Origin: Pseudomonas sp. MYb185
Lineage (GTDB): Bacteria; Pseudomonadota; Gammaproteobacteria; Pseudomonadales; Pseudomonadaceae
Length of the DNA: 64,000 nt
Assembly (NCBI RefSeq): GCF_002979975.1
Contig: NZ_PCQD01000006.1
Span: 62,001-126,000, forward strand
Direction of reading: 5' to 3'
Position 1 is the stretch's first letter, and each line of letters begins with the position of its first letter. Positions 18,583-28,150 of this stretch are shown here, piece by piece. The notes under the pieces were generated by a model, which was given only the letters and a program-made list of their open reading frames with translations, searched no databases and was not told the origin of the DNA. A program made the translations under genes and the position numbers.

Positions 18583-18836
18583 TGTTGATATGATCGATCG
18601 CGTCGCAGCCCGCTGCCCGGTTTGTTGCGCTTGTTTGCCAGCTGGCGCGCTTCTGCGGCGGCCGATTGAGCGGAACTGCGGCCATCTTAGCATGTGCCGC
18701 CCACCGGGTAGCCGTGGCCCTACTGCCAGCCCACAACAGGAACTTGCTTCGTGTCCCCACCCCGCCACTTCTTTTTCCGCCCATTGACCGAACAGCCAGG
18801 GATAGCGGATAACCGACCACCACGGGTAGCCGACCA

Positions 18837-20066
18837 ATGCGGCTGATCGAAGATAGCTCGGTATCCGCCATCAGTGCCGGCTTCGTCGCGGTGCTGGTCG
18901 GCTTCACCAGTTCCGCCGCACTGGTATTCCAGGCGGCTCATGCCCTGGGCGCGACGCCGGCACAGATCGCCTCCTGGATTCTCGCCCTGTGCCTGGGGAT
19001 CGGCTTGTCGGGAATCTACCTCAGCTACCGGTTCAAGACGCCGGTCGTTACCGCCTGGTCCACCCCAGGCGCCGCTGTGCTGGTGACTGCCGCCGCTGGT
19101 ACCAGTCTGGCCGAAGCCACAGGCGCCTTCATCCTGTGCGCGCTATTGACTGCCATTTGCGGCTTCAGCGGCTGGTTCGAGCGGATCATGCGGCACGTTC
19201 CACCGGCAATTGCCGCCGGCATGCTGGCCGGCGTACTGCTGCGCTTCGGCATGGACGCCTTCGCTGCCCTGGAAACTGCTTTCACGCTGGTCTTTCCCAT
19301 GTTGCTGGCGTACCTGCTGGCGCGACGAGTCTTGCCACGTTATGCGGTCCTGGCACCGCTGGTGCTGGGGAGCATCATCGCCTGGGCCAGTGACCAGCTG
19401 GACTTCAGCGGCCTGAGCTTCACCATCGCCACGCCGCAGTGGGTGACGCCATCGTTCACCCTGCAGGCGCTGACTGGGGTGGCCTTGCCGCTGTTCGCCG
19501 TAACCATGGCTTCACAGAATCTGCCGGGGCTGGCGGTACTGCGGGCCGCCGGCTATCGCACACCCGCTTCGCCGCTGATCGGCTGGACCGGGCTGGCGAC
19601 CCTGGTATTCGCCCCGTTTGGCGCCTTTGCCATCAACCTGGCCGCCATCACCGCCGCTATCTGCACCGGCCCGGAAACACATGACGATCCGGACCGGCGC
19701 TATATAGCGGCAATCGCGTCGGGGCTGTTCTATCTGTTGGCGGGTATCTTCGCGGCCAGCATTGGCGCGCTGTTTCTGGCCTTCCCGCAGGAGCTGGTCC
19801 TGGCGGTGGCGGGTTTTGCCCTGATCAATACCATCGGCAGCGGTCTGGTTGCCGCGCTGCAGGAGGAGCGGCACCGGGAAGCAGCACTGGTCACCTTCCT
19901 GGTCACCGCCTCGGGCGTGTCCCTGCTGGGTATCGCGGCGGCGTTCTGGGGGATGGTCGCCGGAGCCGGCACTCTGCTGATTCAGCAGGCCAGCTGGAGG
20001 CGTATGCAACGAAGAGAGCCCGAGACAGGCGAGCGAACCGGGAGCGGCTCAGACAGTCGCCCATAA
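18837..20066 (+). CDS. BenE-type benzoate:H+ symporter family permease
   Basis: A 409-residue inner-membrane protein with about eleven to twelve hydrophobic segments, matching the BenE family across its length: FVAVLVGFTSSAALVFQAAH at the start, KTPVVTAWSTPGAAVL, and the central VTMASQNLPGLAVLRAAGY with the conserved SQN.PG element. Benzoate is the reference substrate, but no ben or cat catabolic genes are in the window, so the physiological substrate is open. The gene is divergent from the unknown membrane protein and ends at a strong bidirectional terminator. Confidence 0.9.
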   Translation: MRLIEDSSVSAISAGFVAVLVGFTSSAALVFQAAHALGATPAQIASWILALCLGIGLSGIYLSYRFKTPVVTAWSTPGAAVLVTAAAGTSLAEATGAFILCALLTAICGFSGWFERIMRHVPPAIAAGMLAGVLLRFGMDAFAALETAFTLVFPMLLAYLLARRVLPRYAVLAPLVLGSIIAWASDQLDFSGLSFTIATPQWVTPSFTLQALTGVALPLFAVTMASQNLPGLAVLRAAGYRTPASPLIGWTGLATLVFAPFGAFAINLAAITAAICTGPETHDDPDRRYIAAIASGLFYLLAGIFAASIGALFLAFPQELVLAVAGFALINTIGSGLVAALQEERHREAALVTFLVTASGVSLLGIAAAFWGMVAGAGTLLIQQASWRRMQRREPETGERTGSGSDSRP

Positions 20067-20104
20067 AAAACCCCGCCGAAGCGTGAGCCAAGGCGGGGGT
20101 TTTG
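20066..20104 (+). terminator. Rho-independent terminator after the BenE-type gene
   Basis: AAAACCCCGCC (20068-20078) pairs with GGCGGGG plus TTTT (20093-20104, one bulged G). The stem is GC-rich with A-run and T-run flanks, so it can act in both directions; on the minus strand it follows the acyl-CoA dehydrogenase gene. Confidence 0.85.
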
Positions 20105-20149
20105 CAGAATAACGTCCTGATCATCCTTAATACTGGCACTTCCTGTAGC

Positions 20150-20232
20150 TCGTTCCCTGCTCCCTGTTGGTCTTGCGTCGCTTCCTGCGCTGCATCCCTG
20201 CAAGACCAATAGTACGCAGGCGCAACGAGTTG
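20150..20232. repeat. Imperfect long palindrome in the gap before the first acyl-CoA dehydrogenase end
   Basis: Perfect 10-nt arms TTGGTCTTGC (20167-20176) and GCAAGACCAA (20200-20209) surround a 23-nt loop; further out, CTCGTT and AACGAG pair again across an unpaired interval. No T-run follows. It may be a decayed relative of the long palindromes at 22-31 kb, but its loop sequence does not match theirs. Confidence 0.45.
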
Positions 20233-20291
20233 CCCCATAGGCTATTACCACCACACTCTGTAAGCCTTTTCCTACCCCTGCATAAAGTGTC

Positions 20292-22079
20292 TCAGAACTG
20301 GGTCGCTTCCAGCTCGAACAACACCTCGCTGCCGGCCCGTACCGCTTCACTCAGCGAATGGATACGCGGCAACAAGCGCTTGAAGTAGAAACGGGCAGTG
20401 GACAACTTGGCCTGGTAGAAACCATCACTGTCGTTTTCCACGGCTGCCAGCGCCGCCTTGGCCATGCGCGCCCACATATAGGCGTAGGCGGTATAGCCGA
20501 AGGTGTGCAGATACTCCACGGAAGCCGCGCCCACTTCATTGGGGTTGGCCTTGCTACGCTCGATCACCTCGTCAGTGAGCTGACGCAGGTTGTCCAGCGC
20601 GGCCTGCAGCGGCTGCACGAATTCGGCCATGGCTCCCTCGGCATTATCAGCGATAAAACCCTGAATCTCCTCGGCGAAAACCTTGAAGAAGGCGCCGCCG
20701 TTGGCCACGGTCTTGCGCCCCATCAGGTCCAGCGCCTGGATGCCGTTGGTACCTTCGTAGATCTGCGCAATGCGCACATCGCGCACCAGTTGCTCCTGAC
20801 CCCACTCGCGAATATAACCATGACCACCGAACACCTGCTGGCCATGCACGCAGCTTTCAAAGCCCACATCGGTGAAGAAGGCCTTGGCCACCGGCGTCAG
20901 CAGCGCGACCAGGTCTTCACCCTTCTTGCGGATCTGCTCGTCTTCGGCGAACTTGCTGGTGTCCAGCTGCATGCCGACATAGGTCGAGAAGGCCCGACTG
21001 CCCTCGGTCATCGCCTTCATGGTCAGCAGCATGCGACGCACATCGGGGTGCACGATGATCGGGTCAGCAGCCTTGTCCGGCTGCACCGCACCGGTCGGCG
21101 CACGGCTCTGGATACGGTCGCGGGCATAGGCCACTGCGCTCTGATAGGACGCCTCGGCGCAGCCGATGCCCTGGATACCGATCGACAGACGCTCGTAGTT
21201 CATCATGGTGAACATGGCGTTCAGGCCCTTGTTCAGCTCACCGATCAGATAGCCCTTGGCATCGTCAAAGTTCATCACACAGGTAGCCGAGCCCTTGATG
21301 CCCATCTTGTGCTCGATGGAGCCGCAGCTGACCGCGTTGCGCTCACCCAGGCTGCCATCCTCATTGACCAGGAACTTGGGTACCAGGAACAGCGAGATGC
21401 CCTTGGGACCGGCCGGGGCGTCGGGCAGCTTGGCCAACACCAGGTGGATGATGTTCTCGGTCAGGTCGTGCTCGCCACCGGTAATGAATATCTTGGTGCC
21501 GGTGACCGCGTAGCTGCCATCAGCCTGCGGGACCGCCTTGGTGCGGATGATGCCCAGGTCGGTGCCGGCATGCGGCTCGGTCAGACACATGGTGCCAGCC
21601 CAAGTGCCGGCGTACATGTTCGGCAGATAGGTCTGCTTCAGCTCTTCGCTGCCATGGGCATCCAGCGCCAGGGTGCTGCCGGCGGTCAGGGCGATGTACA
21701 GGGCAAAGCTGCTGTTGGCGCCGTAGACCATTTCCTCGACCTGCACGCCAAGCGCCTTGGGCATGCCCAGCCCGCCGTATTCAGGGTTACCTGCCAGCCC
21801 TACCCAGCCGCCCTCGGCGTAGGTGGTATAGGCTTGCTTGAAGCCGGCCGGAGTCGTCACCACGCCGTCTTTCCATTGGGCGCCCTCTTCGTCGCCATTG
21901 CGGTTGAGCGGCGCGATGGTCTGTGAGGTGATCTTGCCCGCCTCTTCCAGCATGGCATCGGCGGTTTCAGCATCGATCGCACCGTTCAGGCCGGGCAGAC
22001 TCTGCCACAGCTGATCGGCTGCAAAGGTTTCATTGAGAACGAAACGGATGTCACGCAAGGGGGCTTGGTACTCGGCCAT
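20292..22079 (-). CDS. Acyl-CoA dehydrogenase, long (about 600 aa) type
   Basis: A 595-residue FAD enzyme of the class found in fatty-acid beta-oxidation and in DMSP degradation (DmdC-like), longer than classical 380-residue dehydrogenases. It has an N-terminal extension (APLRDIRFVLNE), the FAD/substrate segment MCLTEPHAGTDLG, VTGTKIFITGGEHD, and the region RIAQIYEGTNGIQALDLMGR, whose Glu is the likely catalytic base. The remaining C-terminal 120 residues are an extra helical domain. A paralogue lies 629 bases upstream; both are on the minus strand, as with the paired FadE1/FadE2-type genes of Pseudomonas. Chain-length preference is not deducible. Confidence 0.9.
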   Translation of the reverse strand: MAEYQAPLRDIRFVLNETFAADQLWQSLPGLNGAIDAETADAMLEEAGKITSQTIAPLNRNGDEEGAQWKDGVVTTPAGFKQAYTTYAEGGWVGLAGNPEYGGLGMPKALGVQVEEMVYGANSSFALYIALTAGSTLALDAHGSEELKQTYLPNMYAGTWAGTMCLTEPHAGTDLGIIRTKAVPQADGSYAVTGTKIFITGGEHDLTENIIHLVLAKLPDAPAGPKGISLFLVPKFLVNEDGSLGERNAVSCGSIEHKMGIKGSATCVMNFDDAKGYLIGELNKGLNAMFTMMNYERLSIGIQGIGCAEASYQSAVAYARDRIQSRAPTGAVQPDKAADPIIVHPDVRRMLLTMKAMTEGSRAFSTYVGMQLDTSKFAEDEQIRKKGEDLVALLTPVAKAFFTDVGFESCVHGQQVFGGHGYIREWGQEQLVRDVRIAQIYEGTNGIQALDLMGRKTVANGGAFFKVFAEEIQGFIADNAEGAMAEFVQPLQAALDNLRQLTDEVIERSKANPNEVGAASVEYLHTFGYTAYAYMWARMAKAALAAVENDSDGFYQAKLSTARFYFKRLLPRIHSLSEAVRAGSEVLFELEATQF

Positions 22080-22227
22080 GGGAACTCCTCAGCAGTCAAT
22101 GTGCCGGCTCAACCGGATCAATTGGCCGATTGTAGACCGAGAACTTTTAAAGGGATAGCGTCTTGTTGTGACTTATTTTTATATCGCAGTCACAAGCAGG
22201 TCATGTTTTACTGTGGTTTATGTGCAC

Positions 22228-22339
22228 GGCCCTGGTGGGTCTCCCCCGTTTCAGAACTCGCACCCCGCCATCCATGGCGCTCGTCTACGGCCGTCCCTGG
22301 CCGCAGACGGTTCTGAAACGGGGGAGACCCACCAGGGCC
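22228..22339. repeat. Long palindromic element A (112 bp)
   Basis: Perfect 30-nt complementary arms at 22228-22257 and 22310-22339 enclose a 52-nt loop. The loop contains a smaller hairpin built on GGCCGTCCCTGGCC and a second on CGCCATCCATGGCG. Read on the minus strand, the loop is identical at 51 of 52 positions to that of the element at 22532-22643. It is noncoding: the short open frames through it are by-products of the repeat. Confidence 0.85.
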
Positions 22340-22414
22340 AGATGTCTGGGAGTTTCCGGCTCGATATGACGGCGTGCTTCCCGCAATGATGGGTAAGAGG
22401 AAGGATTGGGTTAT

Positions 22415-22495
22415 GGGGTGTAGCGCGCCTGCGCTACGCCTGAGGGGATTGGACTGCTGGTAGGCAGCTGGCGTAGCGCAGGCGCGCTACACCCC
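22415..22495. repeat. REP-type inverted pair (perfect 26-bp arms)
   Basis: Arms 22415-22440 and 22470-22495 are perfect reverse complements with a 29-nt spacer. Each arm is itself a REP-like unit with the hairpin GTAGCGC-GCCT-GCGCTAC, the GTAG foot being typical of REP sequences mobilised by RAYT transposases. The same unit is repeated at 54.3-54.5 kb. A T-rich stretch (TTTTGTTTT) follows, so it might also end transcription on the plus strand. Confidence 0.8.
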
Positions 22496-22531
22496 GTTTT
22501 GTTTTCCCGCAGCTAACTGCAGAGACCTGCA

Positions 22532-22643
22532 GTTCCGGTGGGTGTTGCCCCACTTCGGAACCGTCTGCGGCCAGGGACGGCCGTAGACGAGCGCCATGGA
22601 TGGCGGGGTGCGCGTTCCGAAAGGGGATAATACCCACCGGAAC
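22532..22643. repeat. Long palindromic element B (112 bp)
   Basis: Arms at 22532-22561 and 22614-22643 pair at 25 of 30 positions around a 52-nt loop. The loop equals that of the element at 22228-22339 in the opposite orientation, but the arms differ from that element while keeping the pattern GGTGGGT...CCCC...TTC.GAAC. It ends 65 bases before the stop of the upstream acyl-CoA dehydrogenase gene. Confidence 0.85.
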
Positions 22644-22708
22644 CCGGCACAAACCCGCCGCGTTCTCACTCGACCTGCTCCAAACACACCGAAGCAGGAT
22701 GACAACGA

Positions 22709-24499
22709 CTAGAACTGCTCCGCCGACAACTGCATCAACGTATCAGCCCCCGCTTCCAGCGCCTCCACATGCGCTTGGGCACGCGGCAGCAGACGCTTGA
22801 AGAAGAACTCCTGGGTAGCCAGCTTGGCCTGGTAGAAGCCAGCATCCGCTGCGCCAGCCTCCAGCTTCTGCTGCGCCACGACCGCCATCCTCAGCCAGAA
22901 GAAGGCATGGATGACATAACCGGAGAACATCAGGAAATCCATCGATGCCGCGCCGACTTCCTCGCGGTTCTGCATGGACTTGACCGCGATCTTCTGGGTC
23001 AGCTCACCCCACTGATTGTTCAGCGCGATCAACTTGTTGAAATACTCGCCCAGTTGCGCGTTCCCCTCGTTGGCCTGGCAGAACAGATGTACTTCCTTGG
23101 AGAAGGCGCGCAGCAGCTTGCCCTGACTCATCAGCACCTTGCGACCCAGCAGGTCCAGCGCCTGGATGCCATTGGTACCCTCATAGATAGGCGCAATGCG
23201 GCAGTCACGTACCTGCTGCTCCTGGCCCCATTCGCGGATATAACCATGGCCACCAAACACCTGCATGCCCAGCAAGGTCACTTCCAGACCGGTCTCGGTC
23301 ATGAATGCCTTGCAGATCGGCGTCAGGAACGCCAACTGATCCTCGGCATTGGCGCGTACCGCCTCGTCCCTGGAATAATGCGCGTTATCCAGCAATTGCG
23401 CAGTGTAGTAAGCCAGCGCACGGTTGCCTTCGTTGAAGGCCTTCATGGTCAGCAGCATGCGGCGCACATCCGGGTGCACGATGATCGGGTCAGCCGGCTT
23501 TTCCGGCTCGGCCGGGCCAGACAGCGAGCGCATCTGCAAGCGGTCCTTGGCATAGGCCACCGCGCCCTGGTAGGACGCCTCGCCATGACACAACCCCTGC
23601 ATACCGGTCCCCAGACGGGCGCTGTTCATCATGGTGAACATGCAGTTCAGCCCCTTGTTGATCTCGCCGATCAGGAACCCGGTGGCGCCGTCGAAGTTCA
23701 TCACGCAGGTCGCCGAAGCCTTGATGCCCATCTTGTGTTCGATGGAGCCACACTTGACCGCATTGCGCTCGCCCTTCTCACCATTGGCGTCGGGCAGGAA
23801 CTTGGGCACGATGAACAGCGAGATACCCTTGGTACCGGCCGGAGCGTCGGGCAGCTTGGCCAGCACCAGATGGACGATGTTCTCGGCCATGTCATGCTCG
23901 CCGGAGGAAATGAAGATCTTGGTGCCGGTAACCGCATAGCTGCCATCGTTCTGGGGTACCGCACGGGTCTTGATCAGCCCCAGGTCGGTTCCGCAGTGCG
24001 GCTCGGTCAGACACATGGTACCGGTCCAGTGACCGGGCACCAGCTTGTTCAGGTACAGCTCCTTCTGCTCCTGGCTGCCGTGGGCGCGGATCGCCGCGGC
24101 GCAACCGTGGGTCAGGCCCGGGTACATGTTCCAGGCATAGTTGGCGGAGGCGGTCATTTCATTGACCACCAGCCCCAGTGAGGCCGGCAGGCCCTGGCCG
24201 CCGAATTCCACCGGTCCGCTCATGGCCGCCCAGCCGTTATCCACGTACTGCTGGTAAGCCTCCTTGAAGCCCTTGGGGGTGGTCACCACGCCATCGTCGA
24301 AGTGGCAACCTTCCTCGTCACCGGTACGATTCAGCGGTGCGAGCACCTCACCAGCGAACTTGGCACTCTCCTCCAGGATCGCATCCACCAGGTCGGGGGT
24401 TGCATCGGTCAAGCCGTGGGTCTCATATCCAGCGGCAAAATCGAACACTTCATCCATGACAAAACGCATATCGCGCAGCGGGGCTTTGTAATCGGGCAT
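22709..24499 (-). CDS. Acyl-CoA dehydrogenase, long type (paralogue of the next gene)
   Basis: A 596-residue enzyme aligned end to end with the 595-residue product encoded at 20292-22079, sharing APLRDMRFVMDE, MCLTEPHCGTDLG, VTGTKIFISSGEHDMAENI and APIYEGTNGIQALDLLGR. It is roughly 60% identical by eye, so the pair is an old duplication rather than a recent one. FAD-dependent dehydrogenation of an acyl-CoA at C2-C3, passing electrons to ETF, is the family reaction. The two genes are transcribed the same way, but 629 bases of palindromic DNA between them make a single transcript uncertain. Confidence 0.9.
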   Translation of the reverse strand: MPDYKAPLRDMRFVMDEVFDFAAGYETHGLTDATPDLVDAILEESAKFAGEVLAPLNRTGDEEGCHFDDGVVTTPKGFKEAYQQYVDNGWAAMSGPVEFGGQGLPASLGLVVNEMTASANYAWNMYPGLTHGCAAAIRAHGSQEQKELYLNKLVPGHWTGTMCLTEPHCGTDLGLIKTRAVPQNDGSYAVTGTKIFISSGEHDMAENIVHLVLAKLPDAPAGTKGISLFIVPKFLPDANGEKGERNAVKCGSIEHKMGIKASATCVMNFDGATGFLIGEINKGLNCMFTMMNSARLGTGMQGLCHGEASYQGAVAYAKDRLQMRSLSGPAEPEKPADPIIVHPDVRRMLLTMKAFNEGNRALAYYTAQLLDNAHYSRDEAVRANAEDQLAFLTPICKAFMTETGLEVTLLGMQVFGGHGYIREWGQEQQVRDCRIAPIYEGTNGIQALDLLGRKVLMSQGKLLRAFSKEVHLFCQANEGNAQLGEYFNKLIALNNQWGELTQKIAVKSMQNREEVGAASMDFLMFSGYVIHAFFWLRMAVVAQQKLEAGAADAGFYQAKLATQEFFFKRLLPRAQAHVEALEAGADTLMQLSAEQF

Positions 24500-24628
24500 T
24501 GGGGTCTCCAGAAGCAGCAGGATGATCCGGCTGGGTAGTATTCATACAGTCGTTTGACACTAATGCGCGCCTGACCAACCAGTCAACGAAAACGACAAGC
24601 CATTACATTGCTTGATACGCGAGCATAA

Positions 24629-26104
<1,476 letters not shown>

Positions 26105-26130
26105 TGTAGCGGTGGTGATGTAGGGTCCAG

Positions 26131-26153
26131 TCGTCGAGCAGGGGCTCGACAAC
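26131..26153. repeat. Solitary GTCG-type REP hairpin
   Basis: GTCGAGC (26133-26139) and GCTCGAC (26144-26150) form a perfect 7-bp stem just after selO. Aligned over 26 positions with the GTCG hairpin of the 54.3-54.5 kb array, it differs at four, and two of those differences (C to A and G to T) restore a base pair. No T-run, so it is probably a repeat unit rather than a terminator. Confidence 0.55.
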
Positions 26154-26302
26154 CCGAAAAGCGATTCTGCCTACATATATTCCAGCAAAGAATAAGAAAA
26201 TCGTTTTCAGGTCTTGGACAGCCTAAGCGCAGCCAGCTAGGGTACGCCCTCTGACTGGTTCCAGTTGCGGAACCGATACCTCACACGAGATTCAGGTTGC
26301 CG

Positions 26303-28093
26303 ATGAACTGGGATACCCTCGCCATGCTCGGCGTGGCCGCACTGCTGTGCTGGGTGATGTACGCATTTGTCCGTGAAAAGCTCAGCCCCGATGTAGTGGT
26401 CGGCGTCGCGGTAGCCTTGCTGCTGGCCAGTACCCTGCTGACCCCCGCGGAAGTGCTGGGCGTGCTGTCCAACAGTGCTCCGATCACCATCGCCTGCCTG
26501 TTCGTGCTGTCTGCCGCATTGGAACGTACCGGCTGCGTCGACAAGCTCGGCAGCCTGCTGGCACGTATCGGCGGCTCCAGCCCGACCCGCATGCTGTTCG
26601 CCCTGCTGGTCACGGCCATGCTGCTGTCTACCTTCATCAACAATACCCCGGTGGTCGCGATCCTGACCCCTGTTGCAGTCACCCTGGCCGCCAAGGTCGG
26701 CAGCAAGGCCTCGAAGATGCTGATCCCGCTGTCCTACGCCACCATCCTCGGCGGCACCATGACCATGATCGGGACCTCGACCAACATTCTGGTCGATGGG
26801 GTAGCCCGCCAGCAGGGCATGGCGCCGTTTGGCATGTTCGAAATCACCCTGGCCGGAGCGATCTTTTCCGCCCTGGGCCTGGGCTTCATCATGCTGTTCG
26901 GCAACCGACTGCTGCCCGACCGTGACAGCCTGTCCGAGCGTCTGCGACCGCAGCGCAGCCGCACCTTCATGACCGAACTGCTGGTGCCGCAAAGCTCGCC
27001 GGTGATCGACCGCACCATTGCCGAGGCCCAGCTCAACGGCGACAGCGGTATCCAGGTGTTGAAGATCTTCCGTGGCGACGATGAGCTGTCCACCCCGCTG
27101 AACACCACTACCCTGCGCGCTGGCGACCGTCTGATACTGCACGCCGGCATGCGCGATTTCGTCGAACTGCGGCATACCGGCGTGCTGGAATTCAACCGTG
27201 ACCAGAGTTTCGAGACCATCTCCACCCGCGATGTGGTCCTTGCCGAGGCCGTGGTGGCGCGCAGCTCACGCTATATCAACCGTCCGATGCGCGACCTCAA
27301 CCTGACTGCCCGCTATGGTATCCATGTATTGGCCGTACACCGCCAGGACGAGCCGATCCAGGACAACCTGGACGATTTCGAACTGCAATTCGGTGATGTG
27401 ATGCTGGTGGAAGGCTCACCGGCGCAGATTCGCAAGTTCGCCGACAATGGCGACCTGATCAGTCTGAATGCCGTGCAGGAACGCGCCTATCGCCGTAACA
27501 AAGCGCCGATCGCCATCGCCGCAATAGCCGCAGTCATGGTGCTGGCGGCGCTGGGCGTGATGCCGATTGAAGGTCTGGCCATCATTGCCGCGGCCGTGGT
27601 GATCGCCACCGGATGCCTGGACGTGGAGGATGCCTACAAATCCATCGACTGGAAGATCCTGGCACTGATATTCGGCATGCTGGCGATCAGCATCGCCATG
27701 AACAAGGTCGGGCTGGTGGATTCCATCGTCGGTCAGGTCATGACCCTGTCGCCACTGCTCGGCCCGCTGTTCATGCTGTCCTTCATCTATCTGCTGACTT
27801 CGATACTCACCGAGATCGTCAGCAATAATGCGGTAGGCGTGCTGCTGACACCGATCGCCATTGGCGTCGCGCATCAGCTCGGTGCTGATCCTCGCCCCTT
27901 CGTGGTCGCGGTCATGTTCGCCGCCAGCGCCAGCTTTGCCACGCCGATAGGCTATCAAACCAATACCTTCGTCTACAGTGCCGGTGGCTATCGCTTCATG
28001 GACTTCGTGCGCATCGGCATGCCGCTGAACCTGCTCATGTGGGCAGCGGCGACCCTGGTAATACCGATGATCTGGCCGCTGTTTCCAGAATAG
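26303..28093 (+). CDS. SLC13/DASS-type permease with two RCK_C (TrkA-C) domains
   Basis: A 596-residue membrane protein. The N-terminal half has about five to six hydrophobic segments, including the family loop [18 protein letters not shown] and [17 protein letters not shown] (the SNT-like signature). Two soluble TrkA-C regulatory domains sit near residues 210-380 ([40 protein letters not shown]). A C-terminal membrane half repeats the motif [17 protein letters not shown]. Such proteins carry dicarboxylates, sulfate or other anions; the substrate is unknown. The ATG at 26303 has AGG upstream; the TTG at 26297 adds only two residues. Confidence 0.88.
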   Translation: MNWDTLAMLGVAALLCWVMYAFVREKLSPDVVVGVAVALLLASTLLTPAEVLGVLSNSAPITIACLFVLSAALERTGCVDKLGSLLARIGGSSPTRMLFALLVTAMLLSTFINNTPVVAILTPVAVTLAAKVGSKASKMLIPLSYATILGGTMTMIGTSTNILVDGVARQQGMAPFGMFEITLAGAIFSALGLGFIMLFGNRLLPDRDSLSERLRPQRSRTFMTELLVPQSSPVIDRTIAEAQLNGDSGIQVLKIFRGDDELSTPLNTTTLRAGDRLILHAGMRDFVELRHTGVLEFNRDQSFETISTRDVVLAEAVVARSSRYINRPMRDLNLTARYGIHVLAVHRQDEPIQDNLDDFELQFGDVMLVEGSPAQIRKFADNGDLISLNAVQERAYRRNKAPIAIAAIAAVMVLAALGVMPIEGLAIIAAAVVIATGCLDVEDAYKSIDWKILALIFGMLAISIAMNKVGLVDSIVGQVMTLSPLLGPLFMLSFIYLLTSILTEIVSNNAVGVLLTPIAIGVAHQLGADPRPFVVAVMFAASASFATPIGYQTNTFVYSAGGYRFMDFVRIGMPLNLLMWAAATLVIPMIWPLFPE

Positions 28094-28101
28094 GAATCGC
28101 A

Positions 28102-28140
28102 GGAAACAAGAAGGCGGCCGTTGGCCGCCTTCTTGTTTCC
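28102..28140. terminator. Bidirectional terminator between SLC13-type gene and metY
   Basis: A perfect 18-bp stem (28102-28119 with 28123-28140) around a 3-nt loop lies between two convergent genes. Each arm contains an oligo-A/oligo-T-rich outer part (GGAAACAAGAAGG), giving a weak U-tract in both directions. Confidence 0.85.
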
Positions 28141-28150
28141 TAACATCAGA

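Noticed and set aside
22168-22705. Several short open frames through the 22-kb gap
   Set aside because: They run through the palindromic repeats, and different frames encode the same phrase (HPAIHGARLRPS) from copies in opposite orientation; this is repeat DNA, not a gene.
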